Shown here: piece after piece, positions 42,548 through 53,253 of the stretch
How positions within the stretch are numbered: position 1 is the stretch's first letter
Layout of the letters: every line of letters begins with the position of its first letter
Assembly: GCA_026770025.1 (NCBI GenBank)
Contig: JAMXDE010000024.1
Span: 682,001 to 746,000, forward strand
Source of the DNA: Craspedostauros australis
Lineage: Eukaryota; Bacillariophyta; Bacillariophyceae; Mastogloiales; Achnanthaceae
Length of the DNA: 64,000 bases
Direction: 5' to 3'
Made by a program: the position numbers and the translations under genes
The notes under the pieces: generated by a model
Seen by the model: the letters and a program-made list of their open reading frames with translations, nothing else
What the model was told of the DNA's origin: nothing
The model's database searches: none

Positions 42548-45500
42548 TTATCGCGGCAGTACGTGCCCATCACAATTTTCCGTCCCATCATCCAACACAG
42601 CCTCACTTTCTGTGTTGGCCTTCAGTGTGTCAGCATCACACCACATCTGATGATCCAGCTCCTCTTCTTCTCTCTGCAACTCCTCCTCTCTTCGTTCCTC
42701 CTGTGTTTCAGCTGGCGCATCGTGGGTCGCCACAATTGCAGATGCTGTTGCTGTTGTGTTGCCTGTTGGGTTGGTGGTGGTTTCTGTCTTGATGAGGGCA
42801 GCCTCTTTCTTTTCCTTGCGTTGTTTGGTGTTGTACGCTGCCGACAGCGACGCTTTGACGCGCATGGGGTTTGCGTGCAGTTGTACGTACCAGTCAGTTT
42901 TGGTCCTGTTGTCGTCCATCAATTGCTCGTGTGCTTCGTGTTCGGACGGTCTGTTTTTCGGGTCCTTCGCGGACGCTTCACTGATGTCCTTCAATTTCGC
43001 CGCGATGTAGTCTGGTAGTTTTGCTGGTTTGCGCGTGGTTTTGCTAGCCCAGCCTGGCACAGCGAGTGGTGGGTGTTGTGTTTCCGCGGTCTGGTCTTGT
43101 AGCGCCGTGGTGTGATCACATGGAAGATGTTCATGTCCGTCTTCGAGGGCTTTGCCGAACACCAGCCCCTTGCTCTCTGCCGCTGTGCGACCGAGTTTTC
43201 GCGTCTTGTCCGTCTTCCTGAATGATTCGGACGTAATTGCCGGCTTGTCGGACGTGAACGTTCTGTCCTCGATGACACCCACCTCATTGATGATCCAGCC
43301 ATCCCATTCGGTGGTCTTCACCACGACGTCTTCCGTGATGCCAGATGCAGCCACCAGCCGCGCCTGGCCATCATCATACTTCACCTCATGAGTCTGACGT
43401 ACCTGTTGTCCAGACGCTCGGAATCGTCTTTTTGGTGCGCCTGGCAATGTCGTGATGTGGCCTTGGAGGTTTCGTGCATTGACCAATACCGTTGTTGTCC
43501 CCGCGATGCTACCAGCTTTCAGTGCTTCGTAGAGTTGGCGGGCGGTCTTGATGTCGCGTCCGCTTTGCACGTATTTTCGCAGTACACGGGTGATGAACGC
43601 AAAGTGGGTGTCCAGCATGCTCTTACCGGTTTGGGCCTCCGTGTAAATCCACGCGATGATTTTGGCTGCTTTTCGTGTCGCAAGGTTCTTGTTGAGTACC
43701 GATGTGATCAGTGGGATGTGCTCGTGACTGGCGAAGCAACAAGCGTTATCGCTCTGTAGGATGATTTCAGTCACGGATGGGAGAATTTCTTTGACCTTTT
43801 TTTGCACAATGTCAAGTAGTCCACCAACTTGAAGAGTGTCTTGTGTCGGTCTTCCGCCAACCACAATGTCAATGAACTGATAAGTAAAAATATCATTGTG
43901 ACACGTGATGACCATCGCCCCAAGCAGTGACATTCCCTTCTTCCCCCAATATTCTTGTTGGGCTTCGCCTTGGCCTGTCGGTAGAATTTTTTGCTTATGG
44001 TCGAGTACCACATAGGCTCTTTTGCCATTGTTGTTGGTCGTGGATTTATAAATGTCGATTTGTCTGAATTGAACCTTTGCACGCACTTTGTGAGCCATGT
44101 AGTTAACAATTTCATCAGCGAATCCCGGCGCTGCCACAAGCATTGACTGCAACTCGTCCTTGTGTTCTGTGAGTTCGCTGTCCTTAAGCATAGTGACAAA
44201 AGGGACAAAACGATCATCCACAAATCGCATTGCTGCGCCACATCTGTTGCATACTTTACGTGGTTGTTTGTTTGAGGTGGTGGGAGAAATGTCATTTGTG
44301 ATGGTGGTGTTCTTCTTGCACTTGTTCTTGTTGGTGTGGGCTTTGCGTTGGTTGGTTGATGTGGTTGTTGGCTTCTTCTTGTCCTTTTTGGTGGTGAGTG
44401 CGAACGCGGCCGAATGCATGGGGTCGTCACAACGAAGCTGCATGTGCGACGCGGTGAATTCCCATTTGACAAACACGACAAGCAGTTCGAGCGCATGCAA
44501 CAGAGAATCGGCAGTGCGCACATGCTGCGCAATGACGTCATCCGGCTCGTCGTCGTTGTCGCTCTCGTCATTGGCATCGTTTTTTCCCTCCCCATCCGCA
44601 TCATACTTAGCCTTCAACAGGTCCACTAGGCGCGAAATTGCCTGTTTGAGCTTCTGTGTTGCCATCCAGAAGTAACTCTCGAAGGAAGAAAGGCCCGTCT
44701 TGATCTTGCTTTTGCGTGTGAGGAGGTTTGTCATGAGGGTGAACGCGGGCCTTCCCACTGGATTGTTAGTCGTAGATGAGTACATGTCCAATAGTTGTTT
44801 GATGGAGGTGCTACCACGATCGAACACCGGGACATTCTCGAATTCAACTCCACCATACTGTACCATGTGACTCAGCCCTGGCTTGTATGTTGTTGTTGTC
44901 ATGAGGAAGGACACCACACCAGACAGGTCACAGGCAGGCACGCGATACTGGAGAACTCGCGATGGGATGACCTCGCCACGGCTAAACATATCAAACCCAC
45001 GTCGCAATGTTGTTAGCTGACTCCTAGTAATAGTGGCACGCGTGGGCTCGACACGATTGCGTTCTTCCTCCGGAAGAGTCTTCACGTGACGAGACAGGAT
45101 TGCGGAGCTGTTAGTGAATGACGTAGATGCAGCGAGCACAGCTCTGGCAGCGTTAGCAAGTGTCTTTTCTCCCCTCACACATAGGGTGTACAGGTTCGCA
45201 CCAAGTGCAGGAGGCGGGAGTTCCACGCGAGCATGGACAAACGCCACCACCTGTTGCATCTGGCGAGTTGGCGGAGCCTCCTGAGGGAGCAAGACACCCC
45301 AGAGCGCAGTTGCCACAGTGACCCACACACGTGTTGCATTCCACCATGTGCGCCTCTCGCAATTGCCACCTAGCACGAATCCTGTGGGAGGCATGGAATT
45401 GAACACGTTCACATCGAAGTGATCCGTGAGCTCCTCCATCACACGAATCACAGCAGGGCGCCTCCAATTTCCCCCCTCTTCCGGGTCATACCCAAACTGA

Positions 45501-46069
45501 CCTCCTCTCTTGTTCCTGCTGGCGCGCGTTCGTTTCCCCCTGTCGTTGTCCTCGTAGGTGGTGTTGCTGTCGTTGGAGGTGTCTGCGTATCCACCAGCAA
45601 CAACAGTATTGCAGCGGCGAGGGAGCCTCGCTGGCGGGGCAGGCTCGACAGGTGGTGCAGCATCAGGCACAGCAGGGGGTGGCGCGTTCACGATAACGCT
45701 CACCAATGTACCATCGCCAACACCTCGTCCTTCCGAGCGCACCCTGACGTTGGAGTTGTCGTAGACGCCTCCGTTGCCATCGTGGATGTGTACGAACACG
45801 TGCAGCTCGCGAGCATGCGCATGCGTACTGTTCGGGACGAGGCCGCCATCCGCTGCATGCATCGGCTTCACATCGATCACTTGCGTGATGGTGCTCAGCT
45901 TCCTCAACGTAGCAGACGGCTTGTCAGGCAACAGTTGCTCTGCAGTAGGCAGCAGGAACCCCTTCGAATCGAAGGGAGGAGCAGATGCAAGGCGAGCAGA
46001 ACGCGGTTTCTTACTGGGGGAGGGGTTAGCATCGTTGGCGAGGGCCTTGGCAGCGGCAGAGGGGAGCAT
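42548..46069 (-). CDS. DDE/D-type transposase-like protein, intact (1173 aa)
   Basis: A single uninterrupted frame with an ATG start fills more than half of the transposon. The first ~450 residues are Pro/Ala-rich then mixed. A possible zinc-binding region has C-x4-H (RCDDPMHSAAF), a Lys/Thr-rich linker and C-x2-C (VCNRCGAAMRF). The RNase H-like core has three acidic landmarks: D690 in VVLDHKQKILP, D774 in ILQSDNACCF, and E811 plus D820 in YTEAQTGKSMLD. This SDNA...E-x-Q-x-GK-x3-D layout matches a group of transposase-like proteins found in animals and protists that often lack a named superfamily. The C-terminus is Lys/Glu-rich. Assignment to a superfamily is not made. It probably binds the 160-bp ends. 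Confidence 0.75.
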   Translation of the reverse strand: MLPSAAAKALANDANPSPSKKPRSARLASAPPFDSKGFLLPTAEQLLPDKPSATLRKLSTITQVIDVKPMHAADGGLVPNSTHAHARELHVFVHIHDGNGGVYDNSNVRVRSEGRGVGDGTLVSVIVNAPPPAVPDAAPPVEPAPPARLPRRCNTVVAGGYADTSNDSNTTYEDNDRGKRTRASRNKRGGQFGYDPEEGGNWRRPAVIRVMEELTDHFDVNVFNSMPPTGFVLGGNCERRTWWNATRVWVTVATALWGVLLPQEAPPTRQMQQVVAFVHARVELPPPALGANLYTLCVRGEKTLANAARAVLAASTSFTNSSAILSRHVKTLPEEERNRVEPTRATITRSQLTTLRRGFDMFSRGEVIPSRVLQYRVPACDLSGVVSFLMTTTTYKPGLSHMVQYGGVEFENVPVFDRGSTSIKQLLDMYSSTTNNPVGRPAFTLMTNLLTRKSKIKTGLSSFESYFWMATQKLKQAISRLVDLLKAKYDADGEGKNDANDESDNDDEPDDVIAQHVRTADSLLHALELLVVFVKWEFTASHMQLRCDDPMHSAAFALTTKKDKKKPTTTSTNQRKAHTNKNKCKKNTTITNDISPTTSNKQPRKVCNRCGAAMRFVDDRFVPFVTMLKDSELTEHKDELQSMLVAAPGFADEIVNYMAHKVRAKVQFRQIDIYKSTTNNNGKRAYVVLDHKQKILPTGQGEAQQEYWGKKGMSLLGAMVITCHNDIFTYQFIDIVVGGRPTQDTLQVGGLLDIVQKKVKEILPSVTEIILQSDNACCFASHEHIPLITSVLNKNLATRKAAKIIAWIYTEAQTGKSMLDTHFAFITRVLRKYVQSGRDIKTARQLYEALKAGSIAGTTTVLVNARNLQGHITTLPGAPKRRFRASGQQVRQTHEVKYDDGQARLVAASGITEDVVVKTTEWDGWIINEVGVIEDRTFTSDKPAITSESFRKTDKTRKLGRTAAESKGLVFGKALEDGHEHLPCDHTTALQDQTAETQHPPLAVPGWASKTTRKPAKLPDYIAAKLKDISEASAKDPKNRPSEHEAHEQLMDDNRTKTDWYVQLHANPMRVKASLSAAYNTKQRKEKKEAALIKTETTTNPTGNTTATASAIVATHDAPAETQEERREEELQREEEELDHQMWCDADTLKANTESEAVLDDGTENCDGHVLPR

Positions 46070-46179
46070 GGTTGAATTGGTGCTGGAGAGAGTAGTTGTT
46101 TGCTAGTTCGATGTGATGGTGTGCACTGGTCTGAGACGAAGTGAGGAAGGAGAGCACGGGATGAAGGCCGATCATTCAG

Positions 46180-46248
46180 CAACAACGACAACGACAACAA
46201 CTACAACTACTACTACAACTACTACTACTACAACTACTACTACTACAC
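46180..46248. repeat. (CAA/CTA)n microsatellite inside the transposon
   Basis: A tract of CAACGA then CTACAACTACTA units lies just upstream of the transposase start. A second tandem, GATGTGTTTTGTGT x3, lies at 46384-46428. Confidence 0.8.
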
Positions 46249-46620
46249 GAACACTACCAGGGCGAGCACAAGCATGGAACACAACAGCGAGTGCGCATGG
46301 CATTGGCGAGGAAAGTTGTGAGATGGAGCGAAAGAGTGGCGATGATTTGCGAAATTGTGGGCGGATGGCGATGATTTTGGATGTGTGATGTGTTTTGTGT
46401 GATGTGTTTTGTGTGATGTGTTTTGTGACGAGCAAAATGTGAGATCATGTCGCAGATGCTAACGTGTATTTAACGTGTACCAAACGAACGACTCCTTCCG
46501 GAGCAGGTCCGTGACTGATCACCCGGCGATAAATACTTCGGAACAGCATGGAACCTTCTGAAAAACAACCAGGAGTTTGATGGGGTCGACTCATAGGACT
46601 TTAACATATCTTTGACTGTA

Positions 46621-46780
46621 CATAAAACTTAAAAGAAGATATACAACAAAAATTGATCGGTTAATTATTTGTGAGAAGATTATAAGGATTACTACTATGT
46701 GCTTGGTTTGGATCTACTAGATAAAAGTTATTGAGTCCCATGACAAAGTGCAGGTCGACTCACTGATCGGGCTCTTAACA
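46621..46780 (-). repeat. Transposon terminal inverted repeat, right
   Basis: Ends GGGCTCTTAACA and is the inverted partner of 40714-40873. Confidence 0.88.
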
Positions 46781-46879
46781 CAGTCATCGGTCTTCTTTGG
46801 TGATCTGACTCATAGTCGTATCAGTCGAAGATTCTCGTTTTCGCCAATGCCACACAACAGAACCCTGTTGTTGTCAGAA

Positions 46880-48319
46880 CCATCTGTTGTCTTCCTTCTT
46901 GTTGTTGTTCATGTAGTCGTAGAAGTAGTAGTACATAGTAGTGCTCGTGATGGGAACAGGAGGATCCAAGGCCGCACGAACCAGAGAGAGGTGCGATCAA
47001 GAGATGGAGGCAAACACGATGATGCTTGTGCACAAAGAAAGAGAGGACACGTGCGAACAAGACAACAACACACACCACTCAACCCCATACTCGAGCACAT
47101 CAACAACAGACATCGAATTGCCACTCATACTACTATTCATCACGCAGTGTATGATACGCGTACTACTACAAGCTATTGAAGACACACCATCGATATCTCT
47201 GCCATAGGCATAATAGCTCAGACCACACACTTCCTCGACAGCCAATCCAACGCCAAAAGACCACCAACCATCAACCATCAACCATCAACCATCCTCTCAA
47301 CATGCCGAATGTTACGAACCAACAACTCCTTGGTGCTGCCAAGGCAGGTGACTTGTTGGTGTTGAAGGAATGGAAGAAGCAGAGCATGACACAGAATGAA
47401 GGAGTTGATGTCAACATGGTTACAGACTGGATGGGTTCCCCTCCCCTCCATTGGGCATGCTGCAACGGCCAGCTGGAGTGTGTGAAGTACCTCGTTGAAT
47501 CATGTGAGGCGAACATCAACTGCAAAGACAACCATGGTTCCACTCCCCTTCATTGGGCATGCGACAGCGGCCAGCTGGAGTGTGTGAAGTACCTCATTGA
47601 ATCATGTGAGGCGAACATCAACTGCCAAAACATCGATGGTTTCACTCCCCTTCATTGGGCATGCAACAGCGGCCAGCTGGAGTGTGTGAAATACCTCATC
47701 GAATCATGTGAGGCGAACATCAACTGCCAAAACAACAGTGGTTCCACTCCCCTTCATTGGGCATGCCGCGAAGGCCAGCTGGAGTGTGTGAAGTACCTCA
47801 TTGAATCATGTGAGGCGGACATCAACCGCCAAAACTGCTATGGTCGGACTCCCCTTCATTTGGCATGCCACAGCGGCCAGCTGGAGTGTGCGAAGTACCT
47901 CATTGAATCATGTGAGGCGAACGTCAACTGCCAAAACTACTATGGTCGGACTCCCCTTCATTTGGCATGCCACAGCGGCCAGCTGGAGTGTGTGAAGTAC
48001 CTCATTGAATCATGTGAGGCGAACATCAACTGCCAAAACAACAATGGTGACACTCCCCTTCATTGGGCATGCCACAGCGGCCAGCTGGAGTGCGTGGAGT
48101 ACCTCACCAAATCAGGTGGAGCGAACATCAACTGCCGAAACAACAATGGTTCCACTCCCCTTCATTGGGCATGCCACAACGACAAGCTGGAGTGTATCGA
48201 GTCCCTCATTAGAGGACTTTCGCCTTCAGTTCACCCACAACTGCAACAACGCTGGCAACAAAACGAGCAAGAGAATGAACAACCACAAGAACAGTTGGGA
48301 CAGCAGTTGAAGCCGAAGG

Positions 48320-48350
<31 letters not shown>

Positions 48351-49200
48351 GTCGAGACACCAGTTGAAGCGAAAGAGCCAAGAGGATGAACACAAACACA
48401 GTAACCACAAGAGGACCAACGTCAGCATTTGAGAGGACAGCTCAGATCCTTCCAAACTGAGAACAAGGCAGACACCATCTTCTTGTGTAGACAGGGCGAC
48501 CAACAACAACGAATCAAGGCAAACACCCAAGTCCTCATGATCAATGTCCCCTCCATTGAGACACTGATCAACAAAGGAATCCGACATCAGCATGCGAATG
48601 ATGACACCGAAGACTACGTGGCCCCATCCAAACAACCATCCCTCTTCCCAACCTCCAACCAAGGCACGTCCGATACGTCCTCCTATGCATCTACACAGGC
48701 GAGATATCCTTGAATGACAGCGCTCGTGACAACGCCGCCGCTCACATCGTCGCTCACGCTGATGCTCACCACGATACAGATGCCTCTCACCAGTCAACTC
48801 CCATCCTCACTGGACAGGATGATCTGCAACAGCTGATCCTTGTGGCCAACGAGTTTGGCTTTTGGCGACTCAAGCTTGTTCTTGAAGTGGAGTTGGCCCG
48901 CAAGCATCTCACAGAGGACACCATGACAGATGTGTTGATATTCGCTCATCAGCACAACTGCGTGGTGTTGAAGGACGCAGCAATGAGAATGGCAGCTGAA
49001 AGTGAGAAGGATATGTTCACTCATCTAGATTTAAGCAAACTAATTCTACAACCTCAACTGATGGGAGGTATTCATATCCTCCGCAATGGGGGAGCCGAGA
49101 GTGATGGTACTGATGATGAGTACATTCGTATGTCCATGATGGACCTGTACAAGGTTGTGGGTGAAGACGAGGGGGTCGCGCAAGTGGATTCATACATGGA
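46880..49200 (+). repeat. Segmental duplication, copy A (ankyrin/BTB locus)
   Basis: Collinear with 54845-57164: 5' leader, ankyrin array, Gln-rich tail and BTB-related region all match. Similarity is highest over the ankyrin ORF and the 3' half. A second copy 8 kb away in the same orientation suggests local duplication. Confidence 0.85.
47302..48432 (+). CDS. Ankyrin-repeat protein A
   Basis: The protein is 376 residues from the ATG at 47302 (MPNVTNQQLLGAAKAGD). A short N-terminal helix pair is followed by eight ankyrin units, each 34 residues (102 bp), with consensus PLHWACxxGQLECVKYLIESCEANINCQNNxGxT. The last unit is partial. The tail is Gln-rich ((CAA)n at 48309-48350) and ends with two basic clusters, HQLKRKSQ and HKHSNHKRTN, a possible nuclear signal. 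Ankyrin arrays bind protein partners; no partner is known. The stop is followed directly by BTB-like coding sequence in a different frame, in this copy and in the paralog. The ORF itself is intact. A 10-bp ACCATCAACC tandem lies in the leader (47266-47293). Confidence 0.85.
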
Positions 49201-49291
49201 TTGGGTGACATTGGTGGACTTCGTCCGCTCTATGACTACCAAATCATCCAAAATGATTGAGACGGACGGTGCTGCTGAAGAAGAGGGTTGA
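48429..49291 (+). pseudogene. BTB/POZ-like region downstream of ankyrin A, split over two frames
   Basis: Two consecutive frames (48429-48713 and about 48680-49291) together read like a BTB domain and its C-terminal helices. The first gives KADTIFLCRQGDQQQRIKANTQVL. The second gives YVLLCIYTGEISL, then LILVANEFGFWRLKLVLEVEL and VLIFAHQHNCVVLKD. In BTB proteins the D-x-x-F-x-V...H-S-x-V-L and flYTG blocks lie in one chain. Here they sit in different frames, and both differ from the ankyrin frame. Copy B shows the same frame changes at the same places. It may be an ancestral ANK-BTB gene that decayed before duplication, or a spliced or recoded gene. No splice signals convincingly fix the frames. 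Confidence 0.5.
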
Positions 49292-50600
49292 AGCGCCACA
49301 CCAGACCATGCCATACCAGAAGTTTTCAAGAATTGGACGCATGACGGAATTGAGTTGATGGATAAAAATAGTTGTCAGAATAGTCATTAGGATAGAATCT
49401 GTGTGAAAGGAGCTGGAGCAACTTGAGATCCAATCATTCAATGGTGCGTCCGGCATGCCTTCACCGTCGCCTTTGGTGATGCGCACAGCATGCTGCTCCA
49501 TGCACTATCGTGTCGTTCGCAGCACGGTCTGGCTAATCCGCGAGATACGCATGGTCTTCTGTGCATGAATTGCAGATGATCCCGGTTGGTGTAAGGCACG
49601 TTGGTGTGCAACATCAGTGGCCAATGCGACATGAAGACAATGGTTCAGCCACCGCTGTCATTGTCATGGTCGTCATTGCCGATCATATGGTTTCCGCGTT
49701 CGTTGGTGCCGATGATGTGAGCGGAGCTTTTGTGGGAAACGATGGTGGACCCCACGGGCATCATGCATGCCTTGTAGGAATCGAATCCAACTTGATGAGG
49801 TGGAGCGTACTGCAACAGTCAGCTTGTTGTTGTTGCTGTTGGTGCATGATGTCACACAGGACACAAGCTCACGTCAGCTGCTGCCTGGTTGTCAATATGG
49901 CCGACAAAGATGACGAGCAATGGGAGAAGTTGCCGACGTCATTGCACACGATTTCAATAATGGTGGATCCGATGAGAGCATGCCTCTGTCTCATTGTTTG
50001 CGGTTTGTGGCTGCGGCGCATCTCTTTGAGCATCGGTATGAACAGGCGTGGCTGGTTGTGGTGCATGTTGTTGTAACTGAGGAACATCTCCGAACAACAG
50101 GCTCTGTTGGTGTCGGAAGAAGTCACTGCGTCCAATCTTACAGATGCATCCGTCCAATATGTGCTGAATCTCCGTTGCCGACAGCTCATCGGACGTTTAT
50201 GTGCGTGGATGCTGCTGCTGATGACTTGAATCCAGATCGCACCATGGGCCATGACATGTCTTGCCATGACTGTTGGTTCTGTTGTTGGCGCTGCCATTGC
50301 CCATGTCCCAAGATCTTCTCTACTCCGGAGCAATTGGCTTGATATCTTCCTTTCTGGTGTCGCTGAGCGATGCGACAAGTTTGAGATCGCTGTTCATCAC
50401 CGCTTGCCATTCATCATCATCTTCAGCGCCATCATCGGCATCATCATCGTCTCTTGCCATGGCCGCCTTCGTTGATTCTGGTTGGCGTGCCATATTTGTG
50501 CAGCCGCCACTTGCTTGATTAATTCATTGCTTTGCTGCTTGACGGACAACGTCTCAGTGTTGGTTGATACCTCCGTCAATGCAAACATAGTCAAGCCATT
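49292..50600 (-). pseudogene. Probable eroded minus-strand gene (unknown family)
   Basis: On the minus strand, coding-looking segments follow each other in different frames. They are: MFALTEVSTNTETLSVKQQ (from about 50588); an acidic run then DEWQAVMNSDLKLVASLSDT (about 50450-50330); TSDELSATEIQHILDGCICK (about 50190-50130), continuing to a Gln/Pro stretch; and GFDSYKACMMPVGSTIVSHK (about 49790-49730). Stops separate them and no splice pattern was found that rejoins them cleanly. I read this as a pseudogene or a multi-intron gene. Family unknown. Confidence 0.35.
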
Positions 50601-50603
50601 TCA

Positions 50604-50622
50604 TCTCTCTCTCTCTCTCTCT
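50604..50622. repeat. (TC)n microsatellite
   Basis: CTCTCTCTCTCTCTCTCT tract at the 5' side of the minus-strand remnant, like the TC tract in the leader of the 30435-30926 gene. Confidence 0.8.
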
Positions 50623-51088
50623 TGTTGTGTTGGTGTTGTTTGATGGATCGTGGCGCAAAATCGAAGATTCGTTGTTTTGGGTGGCGTCGAGAATTTTTGG
50701 CGCGTTTGGTGGGTACTCGTCTGTCTGCCATCCGTACTTCATTCAACCAATACCACACACAAACACCCACAACCAACATCACCTCTCTGCTGTCCTCACG
50801 CAATGCAACTCTGTTCGATGATTGTGAGGGTGATGGCAACCACTCCAACAGCGCCACATCCCTTCATTGGTACCACCGACACAAACACCAACCATCGGAC
50901 AAGATGACGAGGCATCGACATCCAAGAGGCATTGTGGGACGGATCGCCAGTTGCTGCGCGCCTTTACCAGTCGTATTACTGTGGAACCTTCCATGAGCAC
51001 GATCTACTCTGGGAGTTGCCACAGCCAAGCGTCCAGCCTGATACTCTGTTCAAACCTTCATGAGGTCATGTGATCATGACGATCGAAG

Positions 51089-53253
51089 TTGCTGGAAGAG
51101 GACGGTGTCAGACTGATAGCAGAGAAACAAACGGAGACCAAACAACCACAACCGCAGCAGGCTGACACGAAATCGAAGGCGAGCAAGCTCACCAGCTTCG
51201 CCAAAGAGGCCAAAACAGCTGCAAAATCAGGTCGTCGTGCCAGTGTCAGCACAGATACACCAAGCAGCACCAATAGAAGTGCAGCCAAAGATGCGAAAGC
51301 TTCGGCTGTGAAACGATCACATGTGAAGAGTCTGGACATGCTCAACATGCAAGCTCACGAGATGTCATCCAGCTCCTTTGATCCCAGCAAGTTCAACACC
51401 AACGAATCGATACCGGTGCCAAACACCCCAGATGGACTCAGCTTCGCCACAGCCACAGCACTTGGCGCAACCTGCGAACGGATCAACCAAGACAAGACGA
51501 AGCTTGCCCAGAGTCGGAGATACAGGCCAAGGCCAACAACGAATTCCAACAGAATGACCAACAGCGACAAATCGAGGAGCCAGAGTTTGGAATTCTTGAA
51601 GGATGGACACAACATGCCAGGCACAACATACACATCAGACACATCAGGCGTGATGAGTGCAGCCAGCACCCCGGCTCCACCTCGAGTTGCGACAACGGAG
51701 ACGTCACGCAGTGAGAGCCTGGAGCCACTGTCCAATCTGCCAAGTCTCCACGACAGCGTCGACGTTGCGACAAGTGCTGCTGCAACGAATGGTGGGAGAA
51801 GCTTGGCGGCTCCTGTCACGCCTGGAGGTTGGAGCGCGGCATCTACACCAGCCCCCTTCAGCCGCACACATGAAGAGCGACAACAGTCTTCGTCGTTGAA
51901 CAAGCGCAGGTCGACGTTGGAAAGTATCCTCAAGGCCAAACGATCACCATTACGTGAAGTGTCGTCGACCAATCCTGCCAAATCGAAGCAACAACCATCT
52001 CTCGAATCTCGATCATCGCAATTGGCCGATCTTTCCTTGACCAAAGCATCCGCAAAGGCACCATCATCGTCGCCACCGTCATCATCATCACAGTCCAAAT
52101 CCAAACTCAATCTTCAGCAGTTCGAACGCGAACACGAACACAGAGGTGTCTCGGCCACACCCCAAGCCTCATCCAGTCCTGGAACCTTGAGTTTAGGAAT
52201 CGAATGGCAATCGAGCAAGAAGGACCGGGTGGCTCCCTCTTGCAACAGATCCGCACGCAGTTCGTTGCACCCAAGCGAAGACTCAAAGCAACGACGTTCA
52301 CACGGACGAAGCGTGGGTGTTCTGCATGATGAGAAGCGATCAAGGAAAGGATCTCCAAGGTGCTTGGCAATGGGCCCCGACGTCACCACTCCAGCAAAAC
52401 AAGAGACGTGTCATCACCATTGATATTACCATCGGTATTACCATCAATATCACCGTTGCCACGGCATCGGCGGAGAAGCGCACAGCACACCAGTGGCAAG
52501 CCGCACGCGACATCGCCAAGATCAAAGAGTGCGGAGCGTTCGCCATCATTGTGTCATCGTCGCGACGGAGAAATTCACACATCCTCCTCTGGAAGAAGCT
52601 GCCGCTCGCCATCGGTGCGGAGTCGTCGAAGCCCATCCGATCGCGGCCGTGGAAGAACTGCGCAAGTATCGATGGAATCATCGCCACCATCACGGCGACA
52701 AGGAACATCTTGCAGCTCGGATGATGCGAACGCAGCCTCGCGTTCACGCGAAGCCAACTCAAATGCGCACTCCACTGGTACTGGTTTGCAAAGGCGCAAG
52801 GGCTCACCTTCCAGAAAGCATGTCCGAGGAAGTTGGCGAAGACCAAATCAACGTGGCCGTAGCCAATCGACACCATGTGGCGAAGATCAGCGAAGGAAGT
52901 CCTCCGATGAACGATCACCATCGGCGCGACAACGAAACAGATCAAGAGGATATCGAAATTCCAGCGTTGAACGGCACAACAATGAGCGAGATGAGAATGG
53001 ACGGCATGGCAAACAACAGCATGGCAATAAACATTCGTCATCACGCGGAGCCATTCAATCAAATCGTCGTGGACGAAGCAGATCGTCGACCCGCGATGCT
53101 GTCTACCATGAGAAGCTGTCTGACACAAAGCCACTGCAACTCACACCAAAGAAAGCGGTCAGGAGCAAGAACGCGTCTCAGTACAACGATCGCTCGATGA
53201 ATGGTACCAACACTCACACCCGTGATGCATCACGATACGATGGGAGTAAATGA
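51089..53253 (+). CDS. Ser/Arg-rich disordered protein, two overlapping frames probably one gene
   Basis: The frame from 51089 to the stop at 52423 contains Ser/Thr/Pro-rich sequence with two SAASTPAP repeats and R-x-x-S motifs. It lacks an ATG at its start; the first in-frame ATG is near 51332. A second frame, open from 52333 to 53253, is strongly Arg/Ser-rich (RRRSAQHTSGK, SPRSKSAERSPS, GRSRSSTRD), typical of RS-domain splicing or nuclear-speckle proteins. The frames overlap by about 90 bases and differ by one position. Either a short intron (for example 52313-52359, GTGGGT...CCAAG, only 47 bp) or a frameshift links them. A 5' exon upstream of 51089 is also likely. No other domain was found. 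Confidence 0.45.

Larger units (their letters stand above)
40714..46780. mobile_element. DNA transposon with 160-bp terminal inverted repeats (6067 bp)
   Basis: The two ends are inverted repeats of 160 bp each (40714-40873 and 46621-46780). The outermost ~53 bases are identical, and the rest is diverged but alignable down to a shared TTTTAAGTTTTATG. The termini start TGTTAAGAGCCC. One intact transposase is encoded on the minus strand (42548-46069). The left arm (40874-42547) has no recognisable gene. I could not find a clean target-site duplication: ACAG lies next to both ends, but offset by one or two bases. It ends 0.5 kb upstream of the first ankyrin gene. The intact ORF and matching tips suggest recent activity. 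Confidence 0.85.

Noticed and set aside
43771-44604. 277-codon minus-strand frame inside the transposase
   Set aside because: A shifted reading of the same strand; the 1173-codon frame contains the conserved motifs.
40705-46790. Target-site duplication ACAG for the DNA transposon
   Set aside because: ACAG is present near both ends but at different distances from the inverted-repeat tips, so the match may be chance.
47425-48200. CRISPR-like regular repeats
   Set aside because: The 102-bp periodicity encodes ankyrin units without unique spacers; this is a eukaryotic protein-coding array. The same holds for 55390-56160.
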